DNA of 64,000 bases from Corythucha ciliata (taxonomy: Eukaryota; Arthropoda; Insecta; Hemiptera; Tingidae): the NCBI GenBank assembly GCA_038030265.1, contig CM075938.1, positions 52,135,189 through 52,199,188 on the forward strand, written 5' to 3'. This document shows, piece after piece, positions 23,481 through 34,689 of this stretch. Within the stretch, counting starts at the first letter, position 1. Every line of letters begins with the position of its first letter. The translations under genes and the position numbers were made by a program. The notes beneath the pieces were generated by a model. The model worked only from the letters and a program-made list of their open reading frames with translations. It did not search any database and was not told the DNA's origin.

Positions 23481-23562
23481 TATTTTACGTGGCCACAGAT
23501 GAGGCTCAAAGTCGTGCGAATCGGGAATTTAAACTTTTTTAGCCCCCCCCCCCCCCGTTTGT

Positions 23563-24322
23563 ACACACTAAACTTGAGTGTATGGATGTTCCGTAATTCA
23601 GAAAAACATCTTCAAAGTGTCCTTTTCAAAAATAGACACAAGCTTTTTCGTTGTTGTTTGGCGATTATTCGTCTAAAATGGCAATTTTTTATAATAAAAA
23701 AAATAAATAAATGATTTTTCTCTTCAAAATCGCTTGTTTTGACCTGCGAAATTCGATCAAGCCTTGTAATTTTAACACGCTAAATAAAAAGGTATAAAAA
23801 CCCATCCAAAGCTATCCTTAGAGTGGAATTCATTGTGTGCGCCTACCAAAGTATCAAAAAATGTCGCTCCGGCAGCTGGCTGTCGGGTAAAATCCATTAC
23901 ACTACTACAAGTTTCAACTATTATTCGGCATTAATTAACAAATTCAACTTTGTTACTTTACATTTTTGTATAGCCATTCTTGCTAAATAATCGCTAATTA
24001 ACGAAATCCGACAGCCAGCGGCCGGAGCGACTTCTTTTTTTTTACTTTGGTAGGCGTACAAAATCAGTTCAATTCAACGGATAGCTTTAGATGAGGGTTC
24101 ACTGCTTTTTAGTACGTTAAAATCACAAAAAATCATCGAATTTTGCTGGCCAAAATACCATCGATTTTGAATGAAAAAATCATTATTTTTTCGAAGAAAT
24201 CGTCATTTATGGCGAAAAATAACCGAGCAACTAAGAAAAAGCGTATGACTATTTTTGAAAAGGACACTTTGAAGATTTTTTTCTGAATCACGGGACGTCC
24301 ATACACTCAGATTTAGTGTGGG
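23563..24322. mobile_element. Long inverted-repeat (foldback) element, ~320-bp arms
   Basis: The left arm, 23563-23888 (ACACACTAAACTTGAGTGTA ... GCTGGCTGTCGGG), is the reverse complement of the right arm, 24006-24322 (CCGACAGCCAGCGGCCGGAG ... ATTTAGTGTG). Identity is high at the inner end (GTCGCTCCGG, CGCCTACCAAAGTA) and at the outer end (CTTCAAAGTGTCCTTTTCAA). The loop is about 117 bp. The short ORFs read outward in each arm are mirror images of each other, which confirms the symmetry. It fits a foldback or long-TIR MITE; the superfamily is unknown. Confidence 0.8.
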
Positions 24323-24412
24323 ACCACAGAGGTCAGTTGAATTATGTACGTGCGAACCGTGGTAATTCAGGCAATAAACGGCAAGGGCTGCCACGCGTGT
24401 GTGCGGGTAGCG

Positions 24413-24557
24413 GAAACATGGGTAATATTAAAAGTTGTAGTACATAACTTTGTAAAGTACATACAGGGCAGTCTGTCTGGGCAGTGGCGGATCCACCATT
24501 GCCCTGTACGTACTTTACAAAGTTATGTAATACAACACTTAATATTACCTATGTTTC
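24413..24557. mobile_element. Palindromic MITE-like element, 58-bp arms
   Basis: The left arm, 24413-24470 (GAAACATGGGTAATATTAAA ... GTACATACAGGGCA), and the right arm, 24500-24557, are reverse complements with few mismatches. The ~29-bp centre contains GGCAGTGGCGGATCCACC, a phrase common at hAT-type transposon ends. The whole could form one long hairpin. Confidence 0.75.
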
Positions 24558-24674
24558 AGCAACCAGAAAAAAAAAAAATCATCAGAGGCCCAAGGATCAG
24601 AGGTTCCGAGAGTCAGGAAATGCCAAGTTGTTTAAACGGAAAAACTCGGAAAAGACGTTGGACGCCGCCTCGTC

Positions 24675-25330
24675 ACGGGCAAAATTTATGCGAAAGGACA
24701 CGGCCAAGGGGATAAACTTTAAGCGAAACGTCACGGTTGTGAAGAAAAAACTCTTTCGAAAAGGCCGCGGCACGACGCGAGTATAAACTACGCAAAATGC
24801 CCCACGGCGGGCAAAACGCCACATTCAGGACAACACTCACGTGAATCACCACGTTCGAGGCAAAATTTACGTGAAAAGCCGCGTCAAGGGCAACAAATAT
24901 GCAAAATGCTTCACCAAGAGCAATAGGTAACCTATTGTCCATTTCGTCGGTATCACGAAAAAAATTTGTTAATTTCATAACGAAATTGTCTGTTTTATGA
25001 TGAAACTTTCAATTTTATAAGACATCTTAAGCTTATGAGCATAATGGTTGATTAAATGAGGACATTTTCAGTCTAAAAGGTGTCAATTTGATGAGTACAT
25101 CCTCAGTTTGATAAGGAACTAGACAATTTTATGAAGAAAATGACATATTGTATGAGGAATTGGCAGTATAATGAGAAAATTGCCCGTTTTGAATGAAATT
25201 TCAATTTTGTAAGGAAATTGTTAGTTCGAATTGAAAATTGTTAATTTCAAGACGAAATCATTAATTTTAAGACAAAATTGTTAGTTTCACGAGGAAATTG
25301 TCTGTTTTTATTAGCAAATTGACATTTTTC
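24675..25330 (+). repeat. Segmental repeat R3, copy 1 (with family C start)
   Basis: The same order of blocks recurs at 55062-55800: GCGAAAGG.CACG, AACTTTAAGCGAAACGTCAC, ACTCTTTCGAAAGGC, AAACTACGCAAAA.GCCCCAC, then TTTCATAACGAAATTGTCTG and AAGACATCTTAAGCTTATGA. The left half is a degenerate ~30-bp GGCAAAA..ACGCGAAA.GCCACG tandem. The right half (from about 24950) grades into family C. Confidence 0.8.
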
Positions 25331-26089
25331 TTCCGTGTTCCCTACGGGAATTGACTTCCATTCCCGTACTTCCCGTGGTGTTTACGTTCTCTTCTCTCGG
25401 TACGGAAATGTCGTAATAATATTTTCGGTATTAACTGCGAAACAATTGGTCCTGGAATTTTTCGAGTATTTTGTTCGGATTTCTCGTACAATTACCATGC
25501 GAATTGACTACAACGTTGCCGAAAACAAACCCCTTTTTTGTCATCTTGTATTTATAGGCCAGAAGTGTTCGAGATAAAAAAAAAATGCCAACTCTGAAAA
25601 TGCTACCTTTTCAGAGATAAATTATTGGCAACCGAAAATGTTTCGGCACTTCTTTTCAGTTTTCTCAAATTATCCCGAAAACGAGTTACTTTAGAGGAAA
25701 ATCTTCACTTACAAAACTTGTTGAGCATTAAATTTACTATAACTTTTGTATGTAAAGAAGTTTTCCACGTCGAATATAGAACGGGCTACAGCCTTTCGAA
25801 ATTGTTGTTCTAAAATGGTCGAAGGTCCTAAAATTGCCTGTTTTCGACCCAAGTATACTCATTTTGCTTCACTTTGTACTATTTTGTAACACTTTTTTTG
25901 TGTGTAATTTATTGGTATGGAAGAACGAAGACGAGTCGTTGATGAATAAGGGCCGGTAATTGAAGATTATAGTCGATGTGGACTGAGGGTTGATTATTGA
26001 TTATGTGCGACGCAGAATTTTGGATTTAGAGTCGTTGTGGAAATTTTCGTGTTTGAGAAATGAATACTGCGGGATTGATGATTCAGGGA
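25331..26089. other. No recognisable feature
   Basis: AT-rich, non-satellite stretch with scattered short ORFs only. Confidence 0.4.
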
Positions 26090-26433
26090 TTGTGAGGAGA
26101 ACCACACGACATTTCCATTTTCCCGTGTTTGGCGTTCATCAATGATACATACAAAAGAAATAAACAAGAAAACTTCCATTGCTGTATCTATTTTTTCAGA
26201 GCTCGGACCCTCTGATTTCATGTTGGTTAAAGGGTAACATGGAAGCGCGAGTTTTATTTCACATTTTTCGACTAGCGCGTCCATGTTACCTTTTAACCAG
26301 CATGGAATCGGAGGGGTCGGAGCACTGAAAAAATTGATATGGCCATGGAATTTTTCACGTTTATTTCTCTTGTATGCATTATTGATGAACGCCAAAAACG
26401 AGAACATGGAAGTATCGTGTGGTCCTCCACACA
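26090..26433. mobile_element. Inverted-repeat element, ~160-bp arms
   Basis: The left arm from 26090 (AGGAGAACCACACGAC, GGCGTTCATCAATGATACAT, AGCTCGGACCCTCTGATTTC, GGTTAAAGGGTAACATGGA) is the reverse complement of the right arm, which ends at 26433 (GTGTGGTCCTCCACACA). The arms meet across a loop of only about 20 bp. The right end abuts family C directly. It is probably a foldback MITE. Confidence 0.8.
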
Positions 26434-27870
26434 ACCCGTGAATTTTATTAGCGAAATGTCAATTTAATAAAAAACTTGTCAATGTGAAGCATAAATTGTC
26501 AATTTAACGTGGAAATTGTAACTTATCCTCAATAGATTTATTTTTGGACCAAGGAAACTTCATTGATTTTGCCCCATGACTCGATGGGTATTTACCCTTT
26601 CGGTGATTATTGCTAATACAGTTACGAAATTATCAATTTTATAAGGACATTGCCAACTTTATGAGGAAATCGTCAATTTCATGAGGAAATAATCAAATTT
26701 ATGAAAACATTATCCATTTTATGAGGAATTGTCAACTGTATAAGGAAAACGTGAATTTCATGATGAAATTGTTTGTTTTATGCAGAATTGTCAATTTTAC
26801 GATGAAATTGTCAGTTTTATGAGGAAATTGTACATTTTATGAGAAAATTAACAATTTAAGGGAAAATTGTCAATTTTATGAGGAAATCGTGAATTTTATG
26901 AGAAAATTGTATGTTTAATGAAGAAATTATCATTTTATGAGGATCGATTTATGCGAAAATTGTCAATTTTATGAGGAATTCTCAACTTTGTAAGGAAATC
27001 GTGAATTTTATAGTGAAATTGTTGTTTTATGTAGAAATTGTCAACTTTATGGGGAAATTGTACACTTGATGAGGAAATAATTAATTTAAGGGGAAATTGT
27101 CTATTTTATGAGGAAATTGTCAATTTAGTAGGGAAATTGTATATTTTATGAAAAAATTGTCAATTTTACGAGGCTATTGTCAACTTTATGAAGAAATTGT
27201 CAACTTTATGAGGAAATTATCAATTTCATGAGGAAATAATCAATTTTATGAAGATATTGTCCGTTTTATGAGTCATTGTTAACTTTATAAGGAAATCGTG
27301 AATTTTATGAGGAAATTATATGTTTTATGAATAAATTGTCAATTTTACGAGAAAAGAATCAATTTAAGGGGAAATTGTCGATTTTGAGATAATTGTCAAT
27401 TTTATAAGGAAATCTTGATTTTATGAGGAAATTGTACATTTTATTAGGAAATATTTTATAGGTTTTTATGAAGAAATTGTATGTTTTATGAGGAAATAGT
27501 CAATTTTATGAGGACATTGTCAATTTTAATTGGAATTCGTCACTTTTAAGAGAAACATTTAAAATGTTTCAAGGAAATTGTCAATTTTATGAGAAAATTA
27601 TCTATTTTATGAGGAAAGTATCAACTTCATGAGTAAAGCGTATATTTTATTAGGAAATTGTCAATTTTGTGAGGAAATAAACAATTTTATAGGGAAATTG
27701 TTTATTTCATGAGGAAATTGTCAATTTTATGAGGAAATTGTCAATTTTATGAGGAAATTGTATATTTTACTAGGAAATTGTATATTTTTTTGGAAATCGT
27801 ATGTTTTATGAATAAGGAAATTGTCAATTTCACGAGGAGACTGTCAATTTGATGAACAGCTAATTTCAAG
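26434..27870 (+). repeat. Family C 20-bp satellite array
   Basis: Roughly 70 units of GAGGAAATTGTCAATTTTAT with substitutions and small indels. Three near-identical consecutive units lie at about 27711-27760. It is the longest array in the window with a unit other than ~30 bp. Traces continue at 28860-28960. Confidence 0.9.
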
Positions 27871-27879
27871 AAATTTTTT

Positions 27880-28030
27880 TGCTAGTAAACCAATTTCGCT
27901 GGGTGGCCTTCTTCAGTGACCGATTGCGCCCATTTTTCGCACTAAGAACCGCTTTTAGCAGGATTCACTCAATAAAAAAGTAATTTTCCGGATTTCGCTC
28001 ATTAAAAAACCCCAATTTTCAGGTTTACAA
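27880..28030 (-). repeat. Family D block, inverted
   Basis: Units of AACCAATTTCGCTGGGTGGC and CTCATTAAAAAACCCCAATT type, the complement of family D, ~34 bp apart. Confidence 0.6.
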
Positions 28031-30190
28031 TCGCAGTGTCAGCTGTGGGACATAAGAGCTTCCCCTCCATCACTGCTCTGTGTGCAATTCATTCGGCGGG
28101 AGGCATATTTTTGCCATACTAATAGCTCACGTTACTTGCGTTGTTACTTTTCTGGCCTTAGGGTTTCCTAATTTTTCTGATGTTTCAATTATCAGAGATT
28201 GAGAACTGTGTCTGTCTAGCAACAGTGTGACGAGTAGTATTGTGGTTGGTGCGGGGGGGGGGATGGTGTCATAATATGGCCCATCCTAAAGCCGATTCGT
28301 GATTCCGCGCCTGATACAGGGACATGAACACCTTACATGAGGCTAATGAAAAAATTTTGTAATGTATTATTTATACATATATCGGAGACAGGGCACCTTT
28401 TGTTTGGCATCCAAGTTTTCTCGACCTACTATGAATGGGGGATTCTTGGAAGACACGTTGGAGAAACACGTTTTAAGCGCAGGCGCGGCGCTTAATTTTA
28501 GTGAATGGGGTCTCTGAACTTTTCTGTGAAAGACGGGCGGGGGGGGGGCGGATGTCTACAGCAACGTTGCCATTTTAAGACCGCGCCCGATCCCGACTGT
28601 GCACATACGTTAGCTTCACTGGTTATAATACCTTCCAGATACGACTTCACACTACTTAAACCGAATTGGGATATGAGCGTTCATTCAAAACACATTTCGT
28701 GGCTTCGGCGATTTAAAAACCACGTAATTGTCAAACATTTCGTCATCGTCTCACCCACGCCCCGCCAGCCTATCCACCAATCCTTCTATTCATGCCATAC
28801 CTAGTGAGGAGTACAAAATCAAAGTTGGCTGCACTTGATTTACAATTGTAATCTATTTGACGCTGAGAAAATCAATCTGATAAGGAACGTTATCACTAAT
28901 GGAGAAAATTGGCCATTTCAAGAGGAGAAACTAACAACGCAATAATACTCATATTTTGAAAAATTCGTTGAAACATTTGGAAAACGTCTAAATGAAGGGA
29001 AGAACAGAAAATTAAGAAAGAAAGAAAAATAAAAAATCAAATTAAATACCTGTAATCATTGAAGGGAGCAGGAACAATGATCAAAAATAAACTCAATTAA
29101 CCCCCGCCCTCTCCGTCACATCAACCATACAACACTCACGAATTCACGATGGTTAATTCCTTTCTACAACTATACACCTCAACGGTGTGAAGGGGAATGG
29201 AAAAACTTTCAGTTTTCTCGGATATTTCAAGCACAGGAAAAATGGGGTTTTCCAACCTCTAGAGCCTTTCTAAAACGGAGGGAGATTTCGCTTCGTGACA
29301 CCCGACTCTTTGGCTTCCAGTTCAAAAAGTTTCATAAATTAACGGTTTGCAACAGAAATTCGCCGGGATCACTGCGGATTTCACCAATTTTGGATACAGG
29401 CAAAATTAAAATAAATTGCACGTTTTCCTTTCCAGTTAGTATTTAGTTTTACTTGTTCATTTATTCACAAAATAAGTAGTGATTGAAAGACTTCAACAGG
29501 CGATATGACATGTCATGAGGAAGGGGCTGTCTATCCAGGTACAGAAGTAATTAAGGTGGTACGGTCGACGAACTCAACATCATAATGATGAATCCTCAGG
29601 CTGAGAAAACAGGAGGTAGCCGGAGGAGAACGGAAAAACGTGCGGCGGAAAGGCCCTAGGGTGAAGAATGAACTGGCACGCGCAAAAGATTTTGAATGAA
29701 TGATGAACCCGTCATAACTTGCCTGCGCCTTCTTGGGGGTTAGGCTTTTTAAAACAGCCGAATTTTGGATGAGTTTGGCACATTAAAAAAAAAAAAAAAC
29801 TTGATTCAAACTCCCAGCTGTACACTCGTTACGCCATAGTGTCCAGAAGACTTGCACCATCCTATCTCACAAAGCTGGCCACGTGGCTCGCCCGTTCAAA
29901 GGTACACAAAAAAAAAGGGGTCAAAAGGGTCCAAGTTGAAAAGCTGAAAAAGAAAAGAAAAGCAAACTGAAAGAAAAAAACCTTGTGTGCAGTGGGCAGC
30001 CCGCACTTATCGATCTTGAAGGGTCTACCTGTGATCGGCACGAGAGTAGTTCAAACCCGAAAAACATTGGTTGCGTTTAAATACCGGAACCCACACGCTC
30101 CTGAACAAGGTTCAGGCACGACAATGCCATCACTGATGAGTCTTAGGAACTGCTGAGACTGTTGCAGTTACAACGTTGCCAAATGGAAGG
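28031..30190. other. Unassigned island
   Basis: Non-satellite apart from a family C trace at 28860-28960. G runs lie at 28252 and 28537. Two strong-looking acceptors (near 28155 and 29070, opposite strands) are not attached to open frames. No gene is supported. Confidence 0.4.
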
Positions 30191-30196
30191 GTCTAT

Positions 30197-30378
30197 TTCA
30201 ACTGGTCCAAAAGTCTTGTCGACCAGATGCACGAGCTTGTCTTTCAACTGGTCTACAAGACTTGTAGACCAGTTGCAATACCGAGTCGTTCAACTGGTCT
30301 ACACGTCTTGTGGACCAGTTGCAATGTAGACCAACTGCAAGACCTGTGCGTTCTACTGGTCTACGACCAGTTGACCAC
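30197..30378. repeat. Family E palindromic tandem repeat, block 1
   Basis: Units are built from CAACTGGTCTACAAG and its complement CTTGTAGACCAGTTG. 30245-30275 is an exact 31-bp palindrome of these two 15-mers around one central A. Four to five units follow. The ORFs here are repeat translations. Confidence 0.85.
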
Positions 30379-30724
30379 GGAGGGGTGGGTTCAATAAGTA
30401 TCAATGAACACGTATCTATAGTAGGATAGGTAAAAAAAAGGAAGAAAAACTAAGATGTACCCGAGCAATAGCTATTCTTAAATTACTACGTCATATTTAC
30501 AATACATTCTTTTTTAAATTAATAATTAGCCTAGTTAATTTCCAGCCTGTTACATTTACAACAAAGTGTCCCACGACACTTCTCTCTAGACATGAGTGTA
30601 AAGCGTAAGACATAAATTGCTTGACTGTATAAACACTGATGAAAATTTCTAGAATTTGTATTTACATCAATGCGATTTGTGTCTGACACTTAGTATCAAG
30701 GACATTTGGTCCCCATGGCAAATA

Positions 30725-30985
30725 GTGTAAAACACTTGTAGACCTGTTGAACGGCCAGGTCTTGCAATAATTGGTCTACTATGCAATTGGTTCGCAAAAC
30801 TTGTAGACCATTAGAACGCACAGGTCTTGCAGTTGGTCTACATTGCAACTGGTCCACAAGACGTGTAGACCAGTTGAACGACACGGTATTTCAACTGGTC
30901 CACATTGCAACTGGTCCACAAGTCTTGTAGACAAGTTGAAAGACAAGTTCTTGTACCTGGTCCACAAGACTGGTGGACTAGTTGC
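30725..30985. repeat. Family E palindromic tandem repeat, block 2
   Basis: Same unit as 30197-30378, about 350 bp further on, again with several full dyads (ACTGGTCCACAAG / CTTGTAGACCAGTTG). The intervening DNA (30400-30720) is ordinary AT-rich sequence. Confidence 0.85.
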
Positions 30986-31184
30986 AAAGTTCACAAATGA
31001 AATATTGCTTTTCCCGTGAATTCAAGCTCAAAATTACACCGGATATCCGTCAAAATGTATCCCACACCATAGAAAAAAATCCGTCTAATAAGTAATAATC
31101 AGTAGCGTGCCTATTCGACCCCTGTTTTGAACCCAAGGATGGAAAAATAGGGATTTTCAGGTTTGAGTTATATGTTCGAATTTA

Positions 31185-31400
31185 GGAACGGAATTGCGAA
31201 AAAAGGCGTTCATTTTAGGCTAAAATTGAAAAATATCTGCGAATTATTCGCGGTTTATAGTGGCCCTATGACGGCTAAAATGTAGAAAACCCGGTAACGG
31301 ACTGTTCATATGGGGCAAGTTTGCGGCTAAAAATTACGAAAATGCGGTGATTCATGGCCAAAAAGGGGGAAAAATTGTTTATTTGTGGCAACGGGGGGAA
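31185..31400 (+). repeat. Family B block (plus)
   Basis: Decayed units such as GGCTAAAATGTAGAAAACCC and GGCTAAAAATTACGAAAATG. Confidence 0.6.
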
Positions 31401-31499
31401 GGGGGGTGAGCGTCACGATTTTTGGAATTTTGAAGGCAACATAATTTATCTTCCCTAAAGGCGAGAGAAATCGGAAAGGCAAAACCTAACACGATTCGA

Positions 31500-31580
31500 C
31501 CTTCGAGAAAAAATTGGGCTCACCCGCCTGATTTGAACCCGCAACCTCTGGAAATGCTAGTCCAATACGCGCACAGAGAA
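31500..31580 (-). repeat. tRNA-derived SINE-like fragment
   Basis: Minus-strand sequence reads TTGGACTAGCATTTCCAGAG then GTTGCGGGTTCAAATCAGGC. This resembles a tRNA anticodon arm and variable loop followed by a T-arm with a good RNA polymerase III box B (GGTTCAAATC). The box A half is not recognisable, and no functional tRNA can be folded. It is most likely the head of an old SINE; the following TTTTTTCTCG-containing sequence (down to about 31440) may be its body. Confidence 0.5.
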
Positions 31581-31599
31581 CGAATGCACAGCAGATTTG

Positions 31600-32530
31600 T
31601 GATTTCATAAATTTTAGACACGAAATGTTTAAGATTTAAGTGCGCGATTTACAAAATTTTAGCCACAAATTAGCGTTTTTCTCCATTTTAGCCGTGAATT
31701 CGCTGATTTTTTCGCGTTTTTTCTACACTTCATCCGGGGTACTAGTGTTTTCCCAAGATTTCATCCATAAAACAAGGATTTTTCGGAATTTTAGCCGCAA
31801 ATTAATTAGCGATTATTTTTAGTTTTGTCCTTGAACTACATAGGATTTTTCAATATCAGCTGCTAATTAGCTCTTTTTTTTCAATTTTATTATCAAATTA
31901 GAGATTTTTCTCAATTTGTTAGCAATTATTTAATTTGCCATTTTCTAAAATTTTATTTTGGATTAGCGTTTTTCCCAATTTTAGCAGCTAAATAACGATT
32001 TTTCTAACGTTCAGTCGTGAATTAGCGTGCTTCGCAAATTTAGCTAAGAGTTAGTGGCTTTTCTTCTTTGTATCGATTTTTTGCATATTTTTCTCAATTT
32101 TAGCCCCGAATTGACCTTTTTTTTGTTTGTTCTTTTTTTTCAATTGTAGCCGCGATTTTTTCCCTCGCTTTTGTAGCCGTATTTTTTGCCTTTTCTGCCT
32201 TTTTGCGCTTGCAAATGAGCAAAAACCGGGCCATCACGTATCAATTTACCAAAGAACAGAAAATTAGCGCTTTTTCTTCATTTTAGCCATACAGTGGCAC
32301 ATCTACACACCGCGAGCGATTTTTTCTTATAAATTTGGTTTGGAAGTGTCATTCACAGTTTTAGCCACAAATATTAGCGCTTTTTCCCAACTTTTTGCTG
32401 CTTACTTGCCCTAAGAACAGCAATTAGTGCGACTTCTCATCTTTAAATCCGTTTATAAGGAGTTAAAAATACTGGGGATAAGCTTGTTTGCTCCATTTTA
32501 GCCGAAGTGTGAAGAGAAGCCGCGAACTCT
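31600..32530 (-). repeat. Family B array, inverted
   Basis: Units of TTTTTCTCAATTTTAGCCGC plus GAATTAGCG type, with long T runs. It flips to plus orientation across 32540-32700. Confidence 0.85.
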
Positions 32531-32699
32531 CTCAATTTAAGCCTTCACGGATATCGCTTTTGTGGGCTGAATCGAATATTCAGCTACACTCTTCGCTTAT
32601 CACCTGTAACGTTTCACTCCGACCCAGGAATCGGAAAAAAAACCGTAATATTTCGATCTTGATGTTTTTCGGGGGGCCTCCTCTCACCACTGCCTCGTT

Positions 32700-33000
32700 A
32701 CGCTACTGATTCACGGACAGAAATGAAAAAAAGCGTTGAATGACAGCTAAAATTAAGAAATATACTAACAAGCTACTTGGTGGATAAAGTTTCCTTAAAG
32801 CTTCCGCGGATTAAATATAGAAAAAGCGCTAATTAGAGGTTAGAAGTATACGGAAACGACAATTTTCGGCATCTGAAGGCAGTTTTTTGCTCAAACTTGA
32901 AAAAGCGCTAATTCATAGCTAAAAGTGAAAAAATTAAAGTAGTTAATTTGAAGCTAAAATTAAGAAAAAGTGTCAATTAATGGAGGAAACTGCCTTGGGT
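32700..33000 (+). repeat. Family B array (plus)
   Basis: Decayed plus-oriented units, including the CATCTGAAGGCAGTTTTTTGC variant at 32868. Confidence 0.7.
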
Positions 33001-33104
33001 CGAAGCCCACCACCTGTAGACCGCTGTCGGGGTAGGAAGAGGACACAGGTTGGGTCATTATAAAATCAAATTTTACCGGATTGGTAATAAATGTGGCTAA
33101 AATT

Positions 33105-33330
33105 TTTTTTGTAGTTGAACCTCTGCTGTGGTCCAATTTTGGCTTTGGTTGTACCTTTTCTGTGGTTGGACTTCAACTGTGGTTGGACCGTGGCTAGAAT
33201 TCGACTTTCGCTACGGTACCTTTGCTGTAGTCGGTTTTTGGCTTTGATTGTACCTTTGCTGTGGTTGGGACTTTTCTGTGGTTGGGCCATAGTTAAAGTG
33301 GAGCTTGAATGTGGTTTGAAGCTGTGGCAA
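33105..33330 (+). repeat. Family G (CTGTGGTTGGAC) tandem repeat
   Basis: Units of TTTGCTGTGGTTGGACTT type, ~17-34 bp apart, with a longer-period copy (TTTTGGCTTTG.TTGTACCTTT at 33137 and 33236, offset ~99 bp). The complement of this motif forms the array at 41830-42480. Confidence 0.75.
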
Positions 33331-33529
33331 CTCCATTCACCACATGCCATTCACTACTTCCTACAGGCAATAAGGCCCGTTTTCACCATGGCCGATCAAC
33401 AACTAATCACGATTAGAATAGCATTTTGTATTCAGATATATTATGGCCGCTAATGGCAACTAATCGCGGTCAATTTCAAACTTTGTTGGTGAAAACGGGT
33501 CTAAATAAAATATTTGATCTCCCCTAACA

Positions 33530-34170
33530 CTACCAAATTTGACGCTATTCTAACCGAGAAACATACCAACCAGCGCAACATCAACAGCCCCGAATGGCCA
33601 ACAAGCCCGAATCGCGCATTTCAACAGAGAAGCAGTACAAATTTCGGATTCTCCCCTCTTCATCAATCGCTCGAACCTCGTTTTATACAATATCGATTTT
33701 GTGTTATTTGGGTTACGAAATAGCCCAAGTCACCATTCAGTGGTTAAATAGCCAAAATCACGCAATTTCAATGGTCAAACAGCCGAAATCGTGATTGTTC
33801 GCCACTTAAAAGTTGCGAGAAATTTTAAATCCCGCTATATAGAATGTGAAACGGCCCAAATTGCGATACATCCACCGCCAAACCACACTATTTCAACAGG
33901 CAACTAGCTCAAATCGCTGTTTTTTGCCACTTGAATTTCGCGCAACATCCCATATCAGGATATTTCAACCGAGAAACATTCCGAATCGTGCTGTTTTAAC
34001 CTAGAAACATACAAAATCACACCGCGCTATATTTTGAGCGCGAAACAGTTCAAATCCAGAGGTTTTTACACTTTTATTAATACTCAACAGTTTATTATGT
34101 AATTTGTGAAGTTGGGCCATCACGGTTTTTTTTTTTTGGCACTTCAACTGCCACACAACCGTGTGTTGCG
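33530..34170 (+). repeat. Family L ~30-bp satellite array
   Basis: Degenerate units of CGCTATTTCAACCGAGAAAC plus AGCCCAAAT, about 30-32 bp. Good examples are at 33895-33930 and 33955-34010. Confidence 0.65.
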
Positions 34171-34272
34171 GTTTCGTTTCGCCTGACAAAAAATGAGGGA
34201 AATTTGTTTGTTAGCCGCGTGATTCTCCGCTTTTTGTGCTATTCCTCTTTTTTCTGGTATTTTATCGGACAG

Positions 34273-34352
34273 CTTCGACTATTCACTTGCCCTTCGAAGA
34301 AAATCCCGTTAGTGATATTTTCGGAGGGGTTTCGGTTGAAAGGAAGAGCAAG
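34273..34352 (+). CDS. Candidate internal exon, 80 nt (hypothetical)
   Basis: A pyrimidine-rich stretch (ATTCCTCTTTTTTCTGG..) ending CGGACAG precedes it, and GAGCAAG|GTAACG follows it. One frame reads 26 codons including S-T-I-H-L-P-F-E-E-N-P-V-S-D-I-F-G-G; a second frame is also open, so phase is uncertain. In the favoured reading it ends in phase 0, which would splice to the 41339-41418 candidate. It lies in a satellite-free island. I do not recognise the protein. It could be a chance ORF. Confidence 0.3.
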
Positions 34353-34473
34353 GTAACGGTAGGTGGAAAGGAAGGTCATTGTGGTCTATTGTGCTTATTC
34401 TTGGGAAAAGAAGAAAAATAGGTCAGACAGCACAGCCTTTCGGGAATAGTATCACATACATGTTACCGGCAAA

Positions 34474-34605
34474 GTGGGCAATCAGGCATTGTGGGAAATG
34501 CCTAGGCATTGTTCACAATGCCTGACCCTATTAGGCAATGTGGGAAAATTGTTCATTACATCTCACATTGCCTGGCTGTTTTCAGGCATTGTGGATAATG
34601 CAGCT
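34474..34605. repeat. AGGCATTGTGGGAAATGCCT inverted-repeat cluster
   Basis: Six or so copies of AGGCATTGTG and its complement alternate over 130 bp, so the block can fold on itself in several ways. Neighbouring DNA is not repetitive. Confidence 0.7.
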
Positions 34606-34689
34606 CGGTCGCGGGAGGGGGCGGGGGCGAACCTAGAGAATTGTTGCCATCTACTTATTTTTCTATGTGTTGGCAGAGCCTGTTGAAGG

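Noticed and set aside
26434..27870. Telomeric or centromeric repeat
   Set aside because: The 20-bp family C unit is degenerate and of modest length, and does not resemble TTAGG-type telomeres. A centromeric role cannot be judged from 1.4 kb.
30130..30160. CTGATGAGTC..GGAAC resembling a hammerhead ribozyme core
   Set aside because: The conserved GAAA is broken and flanking stems do not pair convincingly.
30000..30400. CRISPR-like array at the family E repeats
   Set aside because: Units are adjacent palindromes without unique spacers, and the DNA is clearly eukaryotic.
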